From NCBI GenBank assembly GCA_965200685.1, contig OZ241379.1, positions 1,674,001 through 1,738,000 of the forward strand: a stretch of 64,000 nucleotides of DNA, read 5' to 3'. Origin of the DNA: Bin5 sp965200685. GTDB taxonomy: Bacteria > Chloroflexota > Anaerolineae > Caldilineales > Caldilineaceae. Made by a program: the position numbers and the translations under genes. Below, one piece after another: positions 8,304-15,525 of this stretch (the stretch's first letter is position 1; every line of letters begins with the position of its first letter). The notes beneath the pieces were generated by a model. It had not been told where the DNA came from. It did not search any database and saw only the letters and a list, made by a program, of their open reading frames with translations.

Positions 8304-8777
8304 ATGGAAGAAATCGCATATCGCTCAAAAGTCCGCATTGAGCGAGTTAAGGGGCCTCTACGCAGAGCATTTCTACCTGCGGAGGAAGGACATACCAACT
8401 TCGGCGTCCACTCAGAGGTAGCAGAACATTACGGCGTGGATACTGCAATCCACGAACCCCACGCCACCACTCTCGATTACATCAGTGCAGCCACAGGTGG
8501 CTGACTGACCGGTACATTCGGCGGCGCGCTGGAAGCGCGACAGATACCCGCAGGCGACGGCTTTCTGACAGCCGACGTAGATGCTGAAATCGAAAAAGAA
8601 GGCAATGTGCTGGTCATCAAACGGATTCACGTCATCTATACCCTGAAGATTGCCGCAGAACAGCGAGCCACTGCAGAACGAGTCCACGGATTCCACGCAG
8701 ACTTTTGCCCAGTGGCGCGAAGCATCGGCAGCAGCATCGATATCTCCACCGAACTGCAGATGACCAACCTAGAATAG
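8304..8777 (+). CDS. OsmC/Ohr-family peroxidase, probable selenoprotein (in-frame TGA as Sec67)
   Basis: OsmC-family proteins are thiol peroxidases that reduce organic hydroperoxides through two cysteines. One open frame runs from ATG 8304 to TAG 8775, interrupted only by TGA at 8502-8504. The 66 residues before it end in TTLDYISAATGG; the 90 after it begin LTGTFGGALEARQI and include IKRIHVIYTLK, AERVHGFHADFCPVARS and ISTELQM. In this family the motif is GGC-LTG, so the TGA sits exactly on the peroxidatic cysteine, while the second (CPV) cysteine is intact. A 6-bp hairpin with a GGA loop follows at the distance expected of a bacterial SECIS. I read this as a 157-residue selenoprotein. A nonsense mutation is the alternative, but the remaining frame shows no decay. 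No selA/B/C/D gene lies in the window. The ribosome site (AAGAGAG) is weak. Confidence 0.7.
8525..8539 (+). promoter_or_regulatory. Candidate bacterial SECIS element
   Basis: CGCGCT (8525-8530) pairs perfectly with AGCGCG (8534-8539) around a GGA loop. The loop begins 26 bases after the TGA at 8502-8504, within the 16-37 base range known for bacterial SECIS elements, and has G in its first positions as required for SelB recognition. A short outer stem, GGTA (8511-8514) with TACC (8545-8548), could extend it. All of it is translated sequence, as in bacterial selenoprotein genes. Confidence 0.6.
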
Positions 8778-8838
8778 TGCTTCGACCATCTCTGCTTGTC
8801 TGTATCAGGATTCAATATCCTTGACTTGATTCCTGTAC

Positions 8839-8867
8839 TTGACAATTCCTGTACCCTGTGCTAAACT
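8839..8867 (+). promoter_or_regulatory. Sigma-70 promoter upstream of arginine genes
   Basis: TTGACA (8839-8844) and TAAACT (8862-8867) are separated by 17 bases, the ideal housekeeping spacing. A ten-base direct repeat, ATTCCTGTAC, occurs at 8829-8838 and 8845-8854, flanking the -35 box with a 16-base period, which could be an operator. Predicted transcription start is near 8874. Confidence 0.75.
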
Positions 8868-8904
8868 TGTAGACGAGTCCATTTTCCTACAGGAACTTAC
8901 TCTT

Positions 8905-8970
8905 ATGAATGTATCTATACTGCATACACTTACACACGCAAACATGTTGAGGAGGACTTCCGAGCAATAG
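8905..8970 (+). CDS. Putative arginine leader peptide
   Basis: 21 codons from ATG 8905 to TAG 8968, preceded by AGGAAC eight bases upstream. The last residues are MLRRTSEQ, with two consecutive AGG arginine codons (8950-8955) fifteen bases before the stop; an internal ATG at 8944 gives an eight-residue version. The ORF is too short to be judged by composition. Its position between a consensus promoter and a terminator, upstream of argC, is the main support. The AGGAGG could also be read as a Shine-Dalgarno, but no start codon follows it at suitable distance. Confidence 0.4.
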   Translation: MNVSILHTLTHANMLRRTSEQ

Positions 8971-9035
8971 CCAGACGACCGTCTGGGCATGTGCGCGTGG
9001 GCCGGATTTCCTGGTGGAAAATCAGCCGATTGCAA

Positions 9036-9066
9036 AGCTCCCCGGACGGGGGGCTTTTCTTTTTTT
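9036..9066 (+). terminator. Intrinsic terminator in argC leader
   Basis: Stem AGCTCCCC (9036-9043) with GGGGGGCT (9048-9055), including one G-T pair, loop GGAC, followed by a 12-base T-rich run. A separate inverted repeat CACATCTA/TAGATGTG (9068-9075 with 9086-9093) follows immediately. Confidence 0.85.
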
Positions 9067-9200
9067 GCACATCTATTGTAGATTCTAGATGTGTTACGTC
9101 TGCATTCAAGACTCTACAAGCGTAACAAGTCGTTTCTATACAGTAGATTTTGCCCTGCAGTCAGATCAGAAATCACAGCAGAGAGAAGAGGAGGAAGGAC

Positions 9201-10235
9201 ATGTACAACGCTGGCATCGCTGGTGCCACAGGCTATACCGGCTACGAACTCATCAAGCTCATTCACCGACACCCACAACTCAAGATCAGCTGGCTGACGA
9301 GTGAAAGCAATGCAGGCAAGACCTTCAATCAAATATTCAGCACGCCCTGGCATTACCCGCTTATTCCATTGGCCGATGCCTACCTACGCACAGATGAAGT
9401 GGATGTTGTCTTTCTCTGCCTACCCCATGCAGCCTCCATGGAAGCAGTCAGCCGCTTTTACGCAGCGGGTGTCCGGGTCATCGATCTGAGTGCCGACTTC
9501 CGCCTGCAGGATGTGTACGCCTATCAACGCTGGTACGGCACTGAACATCTAGCACCGGAACTATGCGCCAAGGCCCGCTACGGCCTGTGTGAACTATACC
9601 GCAGCGAACTATGCGGCGCACAACTGATCGCCAACCCCGGCTGCTACCCCACAAGCGTGAATTTAGGATTGTATCCCTTAGCAAAGGCCGGCTGGCTAGG
9701 CGAACGGGTGATCGTTGACAGCAAAAGCGGCATCACCGGAGCAGGCCGCAAAACAAAGCTTATGTACCAGTTTGCTGAAGCCAATGAAAACATCACCCCC
9801 TATAGCGTCGGCCATCGACATCGACATATCGCGGAAATGGAGCAGGTGCTCAATGCCGCAAATGGGAATAAACGCAGTCATCGTTTTCTCTTCACACCCC
9901 ATCTGCTGCCGGTCAACCGAGGCATTCTCAGCACACTGTACGTGGATGTCCCCGCAGGCGTGACGGAAATACAGATCCGGGAACTCTACACAGAGAGCTA
10001 CGAGGACGAGCCGTTTATTCATCTGCTGCCGTCTAGCGAACAGGCTAGCCTAGCACATACAGTCAATACAAATCGCTGCGCCCTCAGTATCACAGCGGCA
10101 GACCCGGCCCGGCCGGACGGCACAGAGTATGTGGTCACTGCCTCAATTGACAACCTGATCAAAGGCGGTAGCGGCCAGGCAATCCAGAACTTCAACATCG
10201 CTGTAGGGCTTGAAGAGACCTGGGGATTAGAGTAA
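9201..10235 (+). CDS. argC: N-acetyl-gamma-glutamyl-phosphate reductase
   Basis: NADPH-dependent reduction of N-acetylglutamyl-5-phosphate to the semialdehyde, third step of arginine synthesis, cytoplasmic. The product is 344 residues. The N-terminal Rossmann loop GAtGYTGYELIKLI is at about 7-20. The catalytic cysteine is Cys148 in ANPGCYPTSVNL. HRHRHIAEMEQVL carries the conserved histidines, and GGSGQAIQNFNIAVGL is the C-terminal signature. The ATG at 9201 has GAGGAGGAAGG upstream and is preferred over an in-frame ATG at 9150. It is the first gene after the proposed attenuator and probably heads a run argC - SpoU methyltransferase - argB - argD. Confidence 0.95.
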   Translation: MYNAGIAGATGYTGYELIKLIHRHPQLKISWLTSESNAGKTFNQIFSTPWHYPLIPLADAYLRTDEVDVVFLCLPHAASMEAVSRFYAAGVRVIDLSADFRLQDVYAYQRWYGTEHLAPELCAKARYGLCELYRSELCGAQLIANPGCYPTSVNLGLYPLAKAGWLGERVIVDSKSGITGAGRKTKLMYQFAEANENITPYSVGHRHRHIAEMEQVLNAANGNKRSHRFLFTPHLLPVNRGILSTLYVDVPAGVTEIQIRELYTESYEDEPFIHLLPSSEQASLAHTVNTNRCALSITAADPARPDGTEYVVTASIDNLIKGGSGQAIQNFNIAVGLEETWGLE

Positions 10236-10271
10236 ATACCGAAGATGACATCTTGGAAGGCCCAGAAGAAA

Positions 10272-11030
10272 ATGATCTCTCTTTTGGAAGGTAGTCTCTC
10301 CGTGGCTGCGGCCCTACGTTCTCCGTATCGTACTGTCCACAGAGTGTTGATACGGGAAGATAGACGGGGTCGGGCTGTGCGCTTGCTGGAACAACGGGCA
10401 CGGGAAGCAAATGTACCGGTGGTGCAGGCCTCCCAGACAGAGATCGATGGAATCGTGCAGGGGACGTCCCACGGTGGCATAATCGCCGAGGTAGGAACGC
10501 GACGTTATGTCAGCCTAAACGATCTACTCCCAGCACAGAATTCGCCGGCTTTTGTGGTGATGATAGATGGCATTGAAGACCCGTTTAACTTCGGCCACAC
10601 CCTACGAGCATTATATGCGGTCGGGATCCAAGGACTGGTCCTACGGCCGCGCAATTGGATGAGCGCGGCCGGCACAGTGGCCCGCTCATCCGCAGGGGCA
10701 TCGGAACTGATGCCCATAGCCATTGCCGAAACAGTTGAAGAGGCCGCTATGTTCTACCGCAGAGAAGGACTAGCAATTGCCTGTGCCCAGAAAGAGAACG
10801 CCGTTCCGATAGATAAGGTAGATCTGAGCGGACCGCTCTTCCTGCTGGTCGGCGGAGAAAAGCGAGGGATCACCAGATCATTTGTGAAGCAAGCGACCTT
10901 GCAATTGCAGATTCCCTACGGCAGAGAGTTTGCGCCATCCCTAGGAACCACAGCGGCAGCGGCGGTGCTGGCTTATGAAGTGATGCGCCAGAGGAAAAAA
11001 GCACTGAGTACGCACACCAGTGGCGAGTAA
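10272..11030 (+). CDS. SpoU/TrmH-family RNA 2'-O-methyltransferase
   Basis: 252 residues. An N-terminal substrate-binding domain (LLEGSLSVAAALRS, then HRVLI) precedes a SPOUT trefoil-knot catalytic domain with motif 1 VVMIDGIEDPFNFGHTLRA, the knot strand ARSSAGASELMPIA, motif 2 LLVGGEKRGI and motif 3 region SLGTTAAAAVLAYE. Enzymes of this family methylate ribose 2'-OH groups of rRNA or tRNA using SAM. Motif 3 lacks the usual Asn (LNVS-type) and reads LGTT, so it is a divergent member. The start could also be ATG 10245, 27 bases upstream; 10272 has GGAAGG ahead. It sits between argC and argB, apparently inserted in the arginine operon; a functional link to arginine is not implied. Confidence 0.82.
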   Translation: MISLLEGSLSVAAALRSPYRTVHRVLIREDRRGRAVRLLEQRAREANVPVVQASQTEIDGIVQGTSHGGIIAEVGTRRYVSLNDLLPAQNSPAFVVMIDGIEDPFNFGHTLRALYAVGIQGLVLRPRNWMSAAGTVARSSAGASELMPIAIAETVEEAAMFYRREGLAIACAQKENAVPIDKVDLSGPLFLLVGGEKRGITRSFVKQATLQLQIPYGREFAPSLGTTAAAAVLAYEVMRQRKKALSTHTSGE

Positions 11031-11046
11031 CCATACGAGGAAGTCC

Positions 11047-11865
11047 ATGAAATCAAGTGCATCAAACACTCTGACAATTGACCCCACACCGGACACGCTG
11101 CCCTATGTGGTTGTGCTCAAAATAGGTGGCAATGAGCTAGATGACGAGGCATTTCTGTTCGGGCTGGTCCAGGCGGTCAAGACCTTGCAACAGGATGGCA
11201 AGAATCCGGTTATCGTTCACGGCGGCGGCAAAACCATCGCCAACTACCAGAAACGCCTAGGGTTGGAGCCCCATTTCATTGAAGGCTTGCGGGTGACCAA
11301 TACGGAAAGCCTAGATGTGGTAGAAATGGTCCTGAGCGGCCTGATCAACAAACGAATTGTGCGGGCATGTGTCCATGAGGACGTGCGGGCCATCGGCATC
11401 AGCGGCGTAGATGATGGCACAGTCTATGTGGAAAAGATGTGGCATCCATTGGGCGACCTGGGACGAGTCGGAGAGATTCAGGACGTGGATACCGGGCTGC
11501 TCACTGTCCTGTTGGAGGCGGGGATCGTGCCCATCATCAGCCCCATCAGCTTCGGCATGTTTGACGGTCTTAGCTATAATGTCAACGCGGATCACGTGGC
11601 CGCGGCCATTGCAGCAGCCCTTGGCGCGATCAAGCTGATCTTTATCAGCAATGTGCCCGGTGTTTTCATTGCCGGACGGGTGGTGCGCGGCATCACTGCT
11701 GACCAGTGCGAGGAGTGGATTGCTGAGGGCAGCATCAGTGGCGGGATGGTCCCGAAAGTTCGGAGTGCTGTTGATGCAGTCAGGCGTGGCGTATCCCAGG
11801 CGGTAATTACGAACCTAGCCGGTGTACAGGAAGACGGCGGCACCGGAATTATTGGAGCAATGTAA
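11047..11865 (+). CDS. argB: Acetylglutamate kinase
   Basis: Phosphorylates N-acetylglutamate with ATP, second step of arginine synthesis. The product is 272 residues in the amino-acid kinase fold: KIGGNEL near residue 20, the glycine-rich loop VIVHGGGKTI near 57, GLRVTN for substrate binding, YNVNADHVAAAIAAAL, and SGGMVPKVRSA near the C-terminus. The ATG at 11047 follows GAGGAAG and is preferred to an in-frame GTG at 11020, which would lie inside the preceding gene. The short N-terminus lacks the extra helix of arginine-inhibited hexameric forms as far as can be seen, so feedback regulation cannot be predicted. Confidence 0.93.
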   Translation: MKSSASNTLTIDPTPDTLPYVVVLKIGGNELDDEAFLFGLVQAVKTLQQDGKNPVIVHGGGKTIANYQKRLGLEPHFIEGLRVTNTESLDVVEMVLSGLINKRIVRACVHEDVRAIGISGVDDGTVYVEKMWHPLGDLGRVGEIQDVDTGLLTVLLEAGIVPIISPISFGMFDGLSYNVNADHVAAAIAAALGAIKLIFISNVPGVFIAGRVVRGITADQCEEWIAEGSISGGMVPKVRSAVDAVRRGVSQAVITNLAGVQEDGGTGIIGAM

Positions 11866-11964
11866 GAGAAGTACCATCAGGGTTATGGAAATTAAAGGAT
11901 ACTATGAGTGCCTGCTTCTTCCTGTAAACCCTGCATCCCCAATCTAACTCTTTAGGAGGAGAAA

Positions 11965-13152
11965 GTGAACGCACAGGAAGTCATTCAAAACGAGCAGAAC
12001 TATGTACTCGGCGTCTATGGCCGGCCCCCATTCGTGCTGACCGAAGGTAAAGGCTGTACGGTCTATGACAGCACAGGCAAAGCCTATCTGGATTTGGTGG
12101 CCGGTATCGCCGTGAACGTTCTCGGCTACAATGACCCAGATGTGAACCGGGCCATCAAAGAAGGGACGGCTACAGGTGTGCTTCACGTGAGCAATCTGTA
12201 CCACACTACGCCCCACACAGAATTGGCAAAGAGACTCTGCGAGACCAGCTTTGCCGACAAAGTGCATTTCAGCCTGTGCGGCGCAAGTGCCAACGAAGGC
12301 GCGTTCAAATTCGCTCGCCGCTACGCCCGAGAGCACGGCTACAACGACAAATACGAAATTTTGGCCTTTACGAACGCCTTCCATGGCCGCCTCTTCGGCT
12401 CTCTGGCCGCTACGCCCCGGGAGAAATACCAGCAGCCCTTTGAGCCGCTGATGCCAGGGGTTCGCTTCGCTGAGTTCAACGATCTCGCGAGCGCGCAGGA
12501 AGCGATGACCGACAACGTATGTGCGATTCTCGTGGAACCCGTTCAAGGCGAAGGCGGCATCAATCCCTCTACATCCCAATTTTTGCAGGGATTGCGAGCA
12601 CTGGCAGACGAATATGGCGCGCTCCTGATCTTCGACGAAGTCCAGTGTGGGCTAGGACGTACCGGCGACCTGTGGGCCTATCAGGGCTATGGTGTTGAAC
12701 CGGATCTGCTGACCGTGGCCAAGCCTCTGGCCGGCGGGTTGCCCATCGGTGCAATCCTCATGAAGCAAAAGGTCGCGGATACGATCCACCCAGGGGATCA
12801 CGCCAGCACATTTGCTGGCAATCCTTTTACGACCCGGATCGGTTGCGCGGTGGTGGACCGGGTCTCGCAGCCTGAATTTCTGGCGAATGTGAAGGAAAAA
12901 GGCCAGTATCTGATAGAACTGTTAGAGGAGTTGAATAGCCCGCATATCACCGAAGTGCGGGGCAAAGGCCTGATCGTCGGCGTAGAAATGGACATTGAGG
13001 CCGGCCAAGTGGTAGAAAAGGGCTACGATGAGGGGCTGCTGCTGGTGAGCGCAGGGGAAAAAATCGTGCGGTTCGTGCCGCCGTTGACCATTACCAAAGA
13101 AGAACTGGCCCGGGCTGTATCAAAACTAGGCACGATCCTACAGGAACTGTAA
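11965..13152 (+). CDS. argD: Acetylornithine aminotransferase
   Basis: PLP-dependent class III aminotransferase converting N-acetylglutamate semialdehyde to N-acetylornithine. The product is 395 residues. Visible are LDLVAGIAVNVLGYNDPDV near 40, FTNAFHGR near 135, the PLP-contacting IFDEVQCGLGRTG near 220, and the Schiff-base lysine in DLLTVAKPLAGGLPIGA near 250. The start is a GTG at 11965 with a strong AGGAGG (11954-11959) ahead. A 99-base gap separates it from argB, so it may have its own signal or be co-transcribed. Lysine-pathway (DapC) activity is also possible for such enzymes. Confidence 0.93.
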   Translation: MNAQEVIQNEQNYVLGVYGRPPFVLTEGKGCTVYDSTGKAYLDLVAGIAVNVLGYNDPDVNRAIKEGTATGVLHVSNLYHTTPHTELAKRLCETSFADKVHFSLCGASANEGAFKFARRYAREHGYNDKYEILAFTNAFHGRLFGSLAATPREKYQQPFEPLMPGVRFAEFNDLASAQEAMTDNVCAILVEPVQGEGGINPSTSQFLQGLRALADEYGALLIFDEVQCGLGRTGDLWAYQGYGVEPDLLTVAKPLAGGLPIGAILMKQKVADTIHPGDHASTFAGNPFTTRIGCAVVDRVSQPEFLANVKEKGQYLIELLEELNSPHITEVRGKGLIVGVEMDIEAGQVVEKGYDEGLLLVSAGEKIVRFVPPLTITKEELARAVSKLGTILQEL

Positions 13153-13683
13153 CTCCCATAGAGGCCTCCTATCAAAGAGGATAACTGCAGCAGTGCGAAA
13201 ATGACATACATTCTAGCAAGAATGTATACTATGCACAGGCACATTTAAGAAGTTGGTATAGGTGGTTGACTGAAAAGACGGTGGCGATAACCAAGCACTT
13301 CGTCCGATTGCATGGGTAATTTTGGCACGAGAAATTTTGACAGAAGAAATAGGGAGAAACAACGACAAAATTTTCTGTGCCAAAACGGGTAGCGAGAAGC
13401 CGGGCCGAGTAAGCCTATACCATACGTAAGCGAATATGCTACGCACCGGGACCGCCAGCAGTAACGCTGAGCCGATTGAGTTCGGATGCCGAGACGATGA
13501 CCCGTATGGAGACCTACGTAACTAGCTTGCGAGTAGAGAAAACCAACCAGTGTGAAGCACAAAAGCGCACGTGGGCAACCGCGTGCTTTGGGAGATACCC
13601 CCGCGCTACAAGCGTGCGTTGTTGAATGAATTCTGCAAACTTACGTAGATTCGCTCAACAAAAATGTATCGGATAACGCATCT
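13153..13683. other. Long intergenic region with strong stem-loop; possible structured RNA
   Basis: 530 bases without a credible ORF between argD and an argA-like gene. A perfect inverted repeat ATACATTCT/AGAATGTAT lies at 13206-13227. A long near-perfect stem joins 13320-13339 to 13366-13385 (19 pairs, one bulge on each arm, 26-base loop). Smaller hairpins follow up to about 13620. I could not match it to RNase P, tmRNA, SRP, 6S or a riboswitch class I know. It may be a non-coding RNA, a regulatory leader or an eroded element. Confidence 0.45.
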
Positions 13684-14304
13684 ATGAACATCTATATTCG
13701 GTCCGCCAATCAACAGGACGTTCCCATTATCGCAACCCTCGTCAATGGCTTCGCGGCCAAAGACCTGATGCTCCCCCGAAGCGAGGAGAGTATTTTCCAG
13801 TCACTCCCCAACTGGACCGTCGCAGTTGAGGAGGGTCATCCCCAGCGAGAACTGATCCCTGCTTCCTCACAGCTGCTGGGGTGTGGCTCCCTCGTAGGGC
13901 TGACAGAACAATTGGCGGAAATACGTTCCTTGGCCGTGGCGACCAAGGGACAGGGCAAAGGGATAGGCAGGCGGATCGTGCAGGAATTGGTGCGCTTAGC
14001 AAAAGAACGAGGCTTTGCCCAGATATGCGCGCTTACCTTGCAGGAAGCGTTCTTTGAAAAGCTCGGTTTTCAGATCATCGACCGTTGGAGTATCAGCCCC
14101 AAGCTGTGGCAGGAGTGTATCTATTGTCCCAAATTCCACCGCTGTGATGAAGTGGCGGTGGCCCGCAATCTGCGCGACGACATACCAATAGATGAAGCGA
14201 ACACCGCCCAGACATCTGCTTGGTCGCCTTTGCTCAAATGGCAGGCATGGCAACCGTTGAAACTGGCGTACAACAAAAAGCCGATTCAGTTGGATGAAGA
14301 ATAG
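13684..14304 (+). CDS. N-acetyltransferase of the ArgA/N-acetylglutamate synthase type
   Basis: 206 residues. A GNAT domain occupies about 1-150: LAEIRSLAVATKGQGKGIGRRIV holds the acetyl-CoA loop, and FFEKLGFQIIDR follows. The substrate-side segment PKLWQECIYCPKFHRCDEVAV matches the C-terminal part of ArgA-like synthases, which make N-acetylglutamate from glutamate and acetyl-CoA. The last 50 residues are an extra tail. Its place between argD and carA supports a role in the first step of arginine synthesis; no argJ or argE is seen nearby. The ATG at 13684 has no strong ribosome site. Other GNAT substrates cannot be excluded. Confidence 0.75.
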   Translation: MNIYIRSANQQDVPIIATLVNGFAAKDLMLPRSEESIFQSLPNWTVAVEEGHPQRELIPASSQLLGCGSLVGLTEQLAEIRSLAVATKGQGKGIGRRIVQELVRLAKERGFAQICALTLQEAFFEKLGFQIIDRWSISPKLWQECIYCPKFHRCDEVAVARNLRDDIPIDEANTAQTSAWSPLLKWQAWQPLKLAYNKKPIQLDEE

Positions 14305-14324
14305 TCTCACAAGGAGTATGTACA

Positions 14325-15512
14325 TTGAATGCCATCCTTGCCCTGGCCAATGGGCGCATCTTTCGCGGCGAAGGGTTCGGGGCAGAGACGACCGTCGTCG
14401 GAGAAGTCGTTTTTAATACCAGCCTGACCGGCTATCAGGAGGTGCTTACGGATCCATCCTATCGGGGGCAAATGGTCTGCATGACCGTCCCTCATGTGGG
14501 CAACACCGGCGTAAACCGTGAAGATGTAGAAAGTGACCGGCCACAAGTGACCGCATTCATTGTGCGCGAGATCAGCCCGGTCGTGTCCAACTGGCGCGCC
14601 AATGAAACCCTGCATCGTTATCTCAGCCGTCACCACATCCCCGCTATCAGCCAAGTAGATACCCGCGCCCTGACCCGGTTGCTACGGGAGGAGGGGGTGC
14701 TGCATGGCGCGTTGTCTACGGATAACAGTCATACTGACGCCGATCTTGTTCAGATTGCACGGGATTGGGAGGGGCTGGACGGTCAAGATCTGGTGCAGGA
14801 AGTCACCTGCCAAGAATCGTACCACTGGACCGACGAAACCAGAAGCGAATGGAGGCCGGTCACCTCCGGCCGAAGTGAAAACAGTCTGCCTCTTGCGGGG
14901 CCAGAACAGCGCAAGAGCACGTCTCCTCTAGTCGTTGCTTACGATTTTGGTATGAAACACAATATTTTGCGTCGCCTGACTAGCCACAATCTACAGGTAG
15001 TGGTTGTGCCGGCAGATACGCCGGCCCAAGAGATCATAGCCCTGGATCCTGACGGGATCTTTCTCAGCAATGGCCCGGGCGACCCGGCCGGTATTCCCTA
15101 TATAGTCAAGACGGTTGCTTCACTGCTAGAAAGCAACCGTCCTATGTTCGGCATCTGTTTGGGACATCAGATCATTGGGCGAGCTCTCGGGGCAGAAACC
15201 TTCAAATTGAAGTTCGGCCATCACGGGGGCAACCAGCCGGTCAGCGATGTGGACAGCTCAAATATTCAAATTACGGCACAAAACCACAATTACGCGGTTG
15301 ATCACACAACTCTTCCACAAAATGTGGAAATTACGCACCTCAACTTAAATGATGGCACTCTCGAAGGAATGAGACTGACCGACCGACCGGTCTTCTGTGT
15401 GCAATATCACCCAGAAGCCAGCCCTGGTCCCCATGATGCAGACATCCTCTTCGCAAAATTTGCCCACTTAGTCCACCAGTTCCACACAGCCAGACAAGAA
15501 GCGGGCAGTTGA
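14325..15512 (+). CDS. carA: Carbamoyl-phosphate synthase small (glutaminase) subunit
   Basis: Hydrolyses glutamine and passes ammonia to CarB for carbamoyl phosphate, used for arginine and pyrimidines. The product is 395 residues. The N-terminal CPSase domain has GEVVFNTSLTGYQEVLTDPSY. The class I glutaminase domain carries FGICLGHQIIG with nucleophile Cys278, FGHHGGNQPV, and the His/Glu pair in YHPEASPGPHD near 365. The start is TTG at 14325: AAGGAG lies eight bases upstream and no ATG or GTG is in frame nearby. It follows the argA-like gene by 20 bases. carB is not in the window. A linker near residues 165-205 is polar and looks variable. Confidence 0.93.
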   Translation: MNAILALANGRIFRGEGFGAETTVVGEVVFNTSLTGYQEVLTDPSYRGQMVCMTVPHVGNTGVNREDVESDRPQVTAFIVREISPVVSNWRANETLHRYLSRHHIPAISQVDTRALTRLLREEGVLHGALSTDNSHTDADLVQIARDWEGLDGQDLVQEVTCQESYHWTDETRSEWRPVTSGRSENSLPLAGPEQRKSTSPLVVAYDFGMKHNILRRLTSHNLQVVVVPADTPAQEIIALDPDGIFLSNGPGDPAGIPYIVKTVASLLESNRPMFGICLGHQIIGRALGAETFKLKFGHHGGNQPVSDVDSSNIQITAQNHNYAVDHTTLPQNVEITHLNLNDGTLEGMRLTDRPVFCVQYHPEASPGPHDADILFAKFAHLVHQFHTARQEAGS

Positions 15513-15525
15513 TACACAGCTCGAC

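Larger units (their letters stand above)
8874..9066 (+). promoter_or_regulatory. Structured leader of argC: candidate transcription attenuator
   Basis: The transcript from the 8839 promoter would run through a short ORF (8905-8970), a hairpin directly after its stop (CCAGAC/GTCTGG, 8971-8986), a second hairpin (about 9000-9027, loop TGGT) and an intrinsic terminator (9036-9066). argC begins 135 bases further on. Promoter, leader peptide, alternative hairpins and terminator ahead of an amino-acid operon is the layout of ribosome-mediated attenuation. An independent small RNA of about 190 bases is the main alternative. Confidence 0.5.

Noticed and set aside
8304..8504. Treating the OsmC-like gene as a simple pseudogene or a 66-residue protein
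   Set aside because: The frame continues for 90 family-conserved codons, the TGA lies on the reactive Cys, and a SECIS-like hairpin is in place.
13245..13562. Minus-strand open frame of 105 codons in the argD-argA gap
   Set aside because: The translation is rich in Cys, Arg and Tyr with no recognisable motif, and it overlaps strong inverted repeats; more likely chance in a structured non-coding region.
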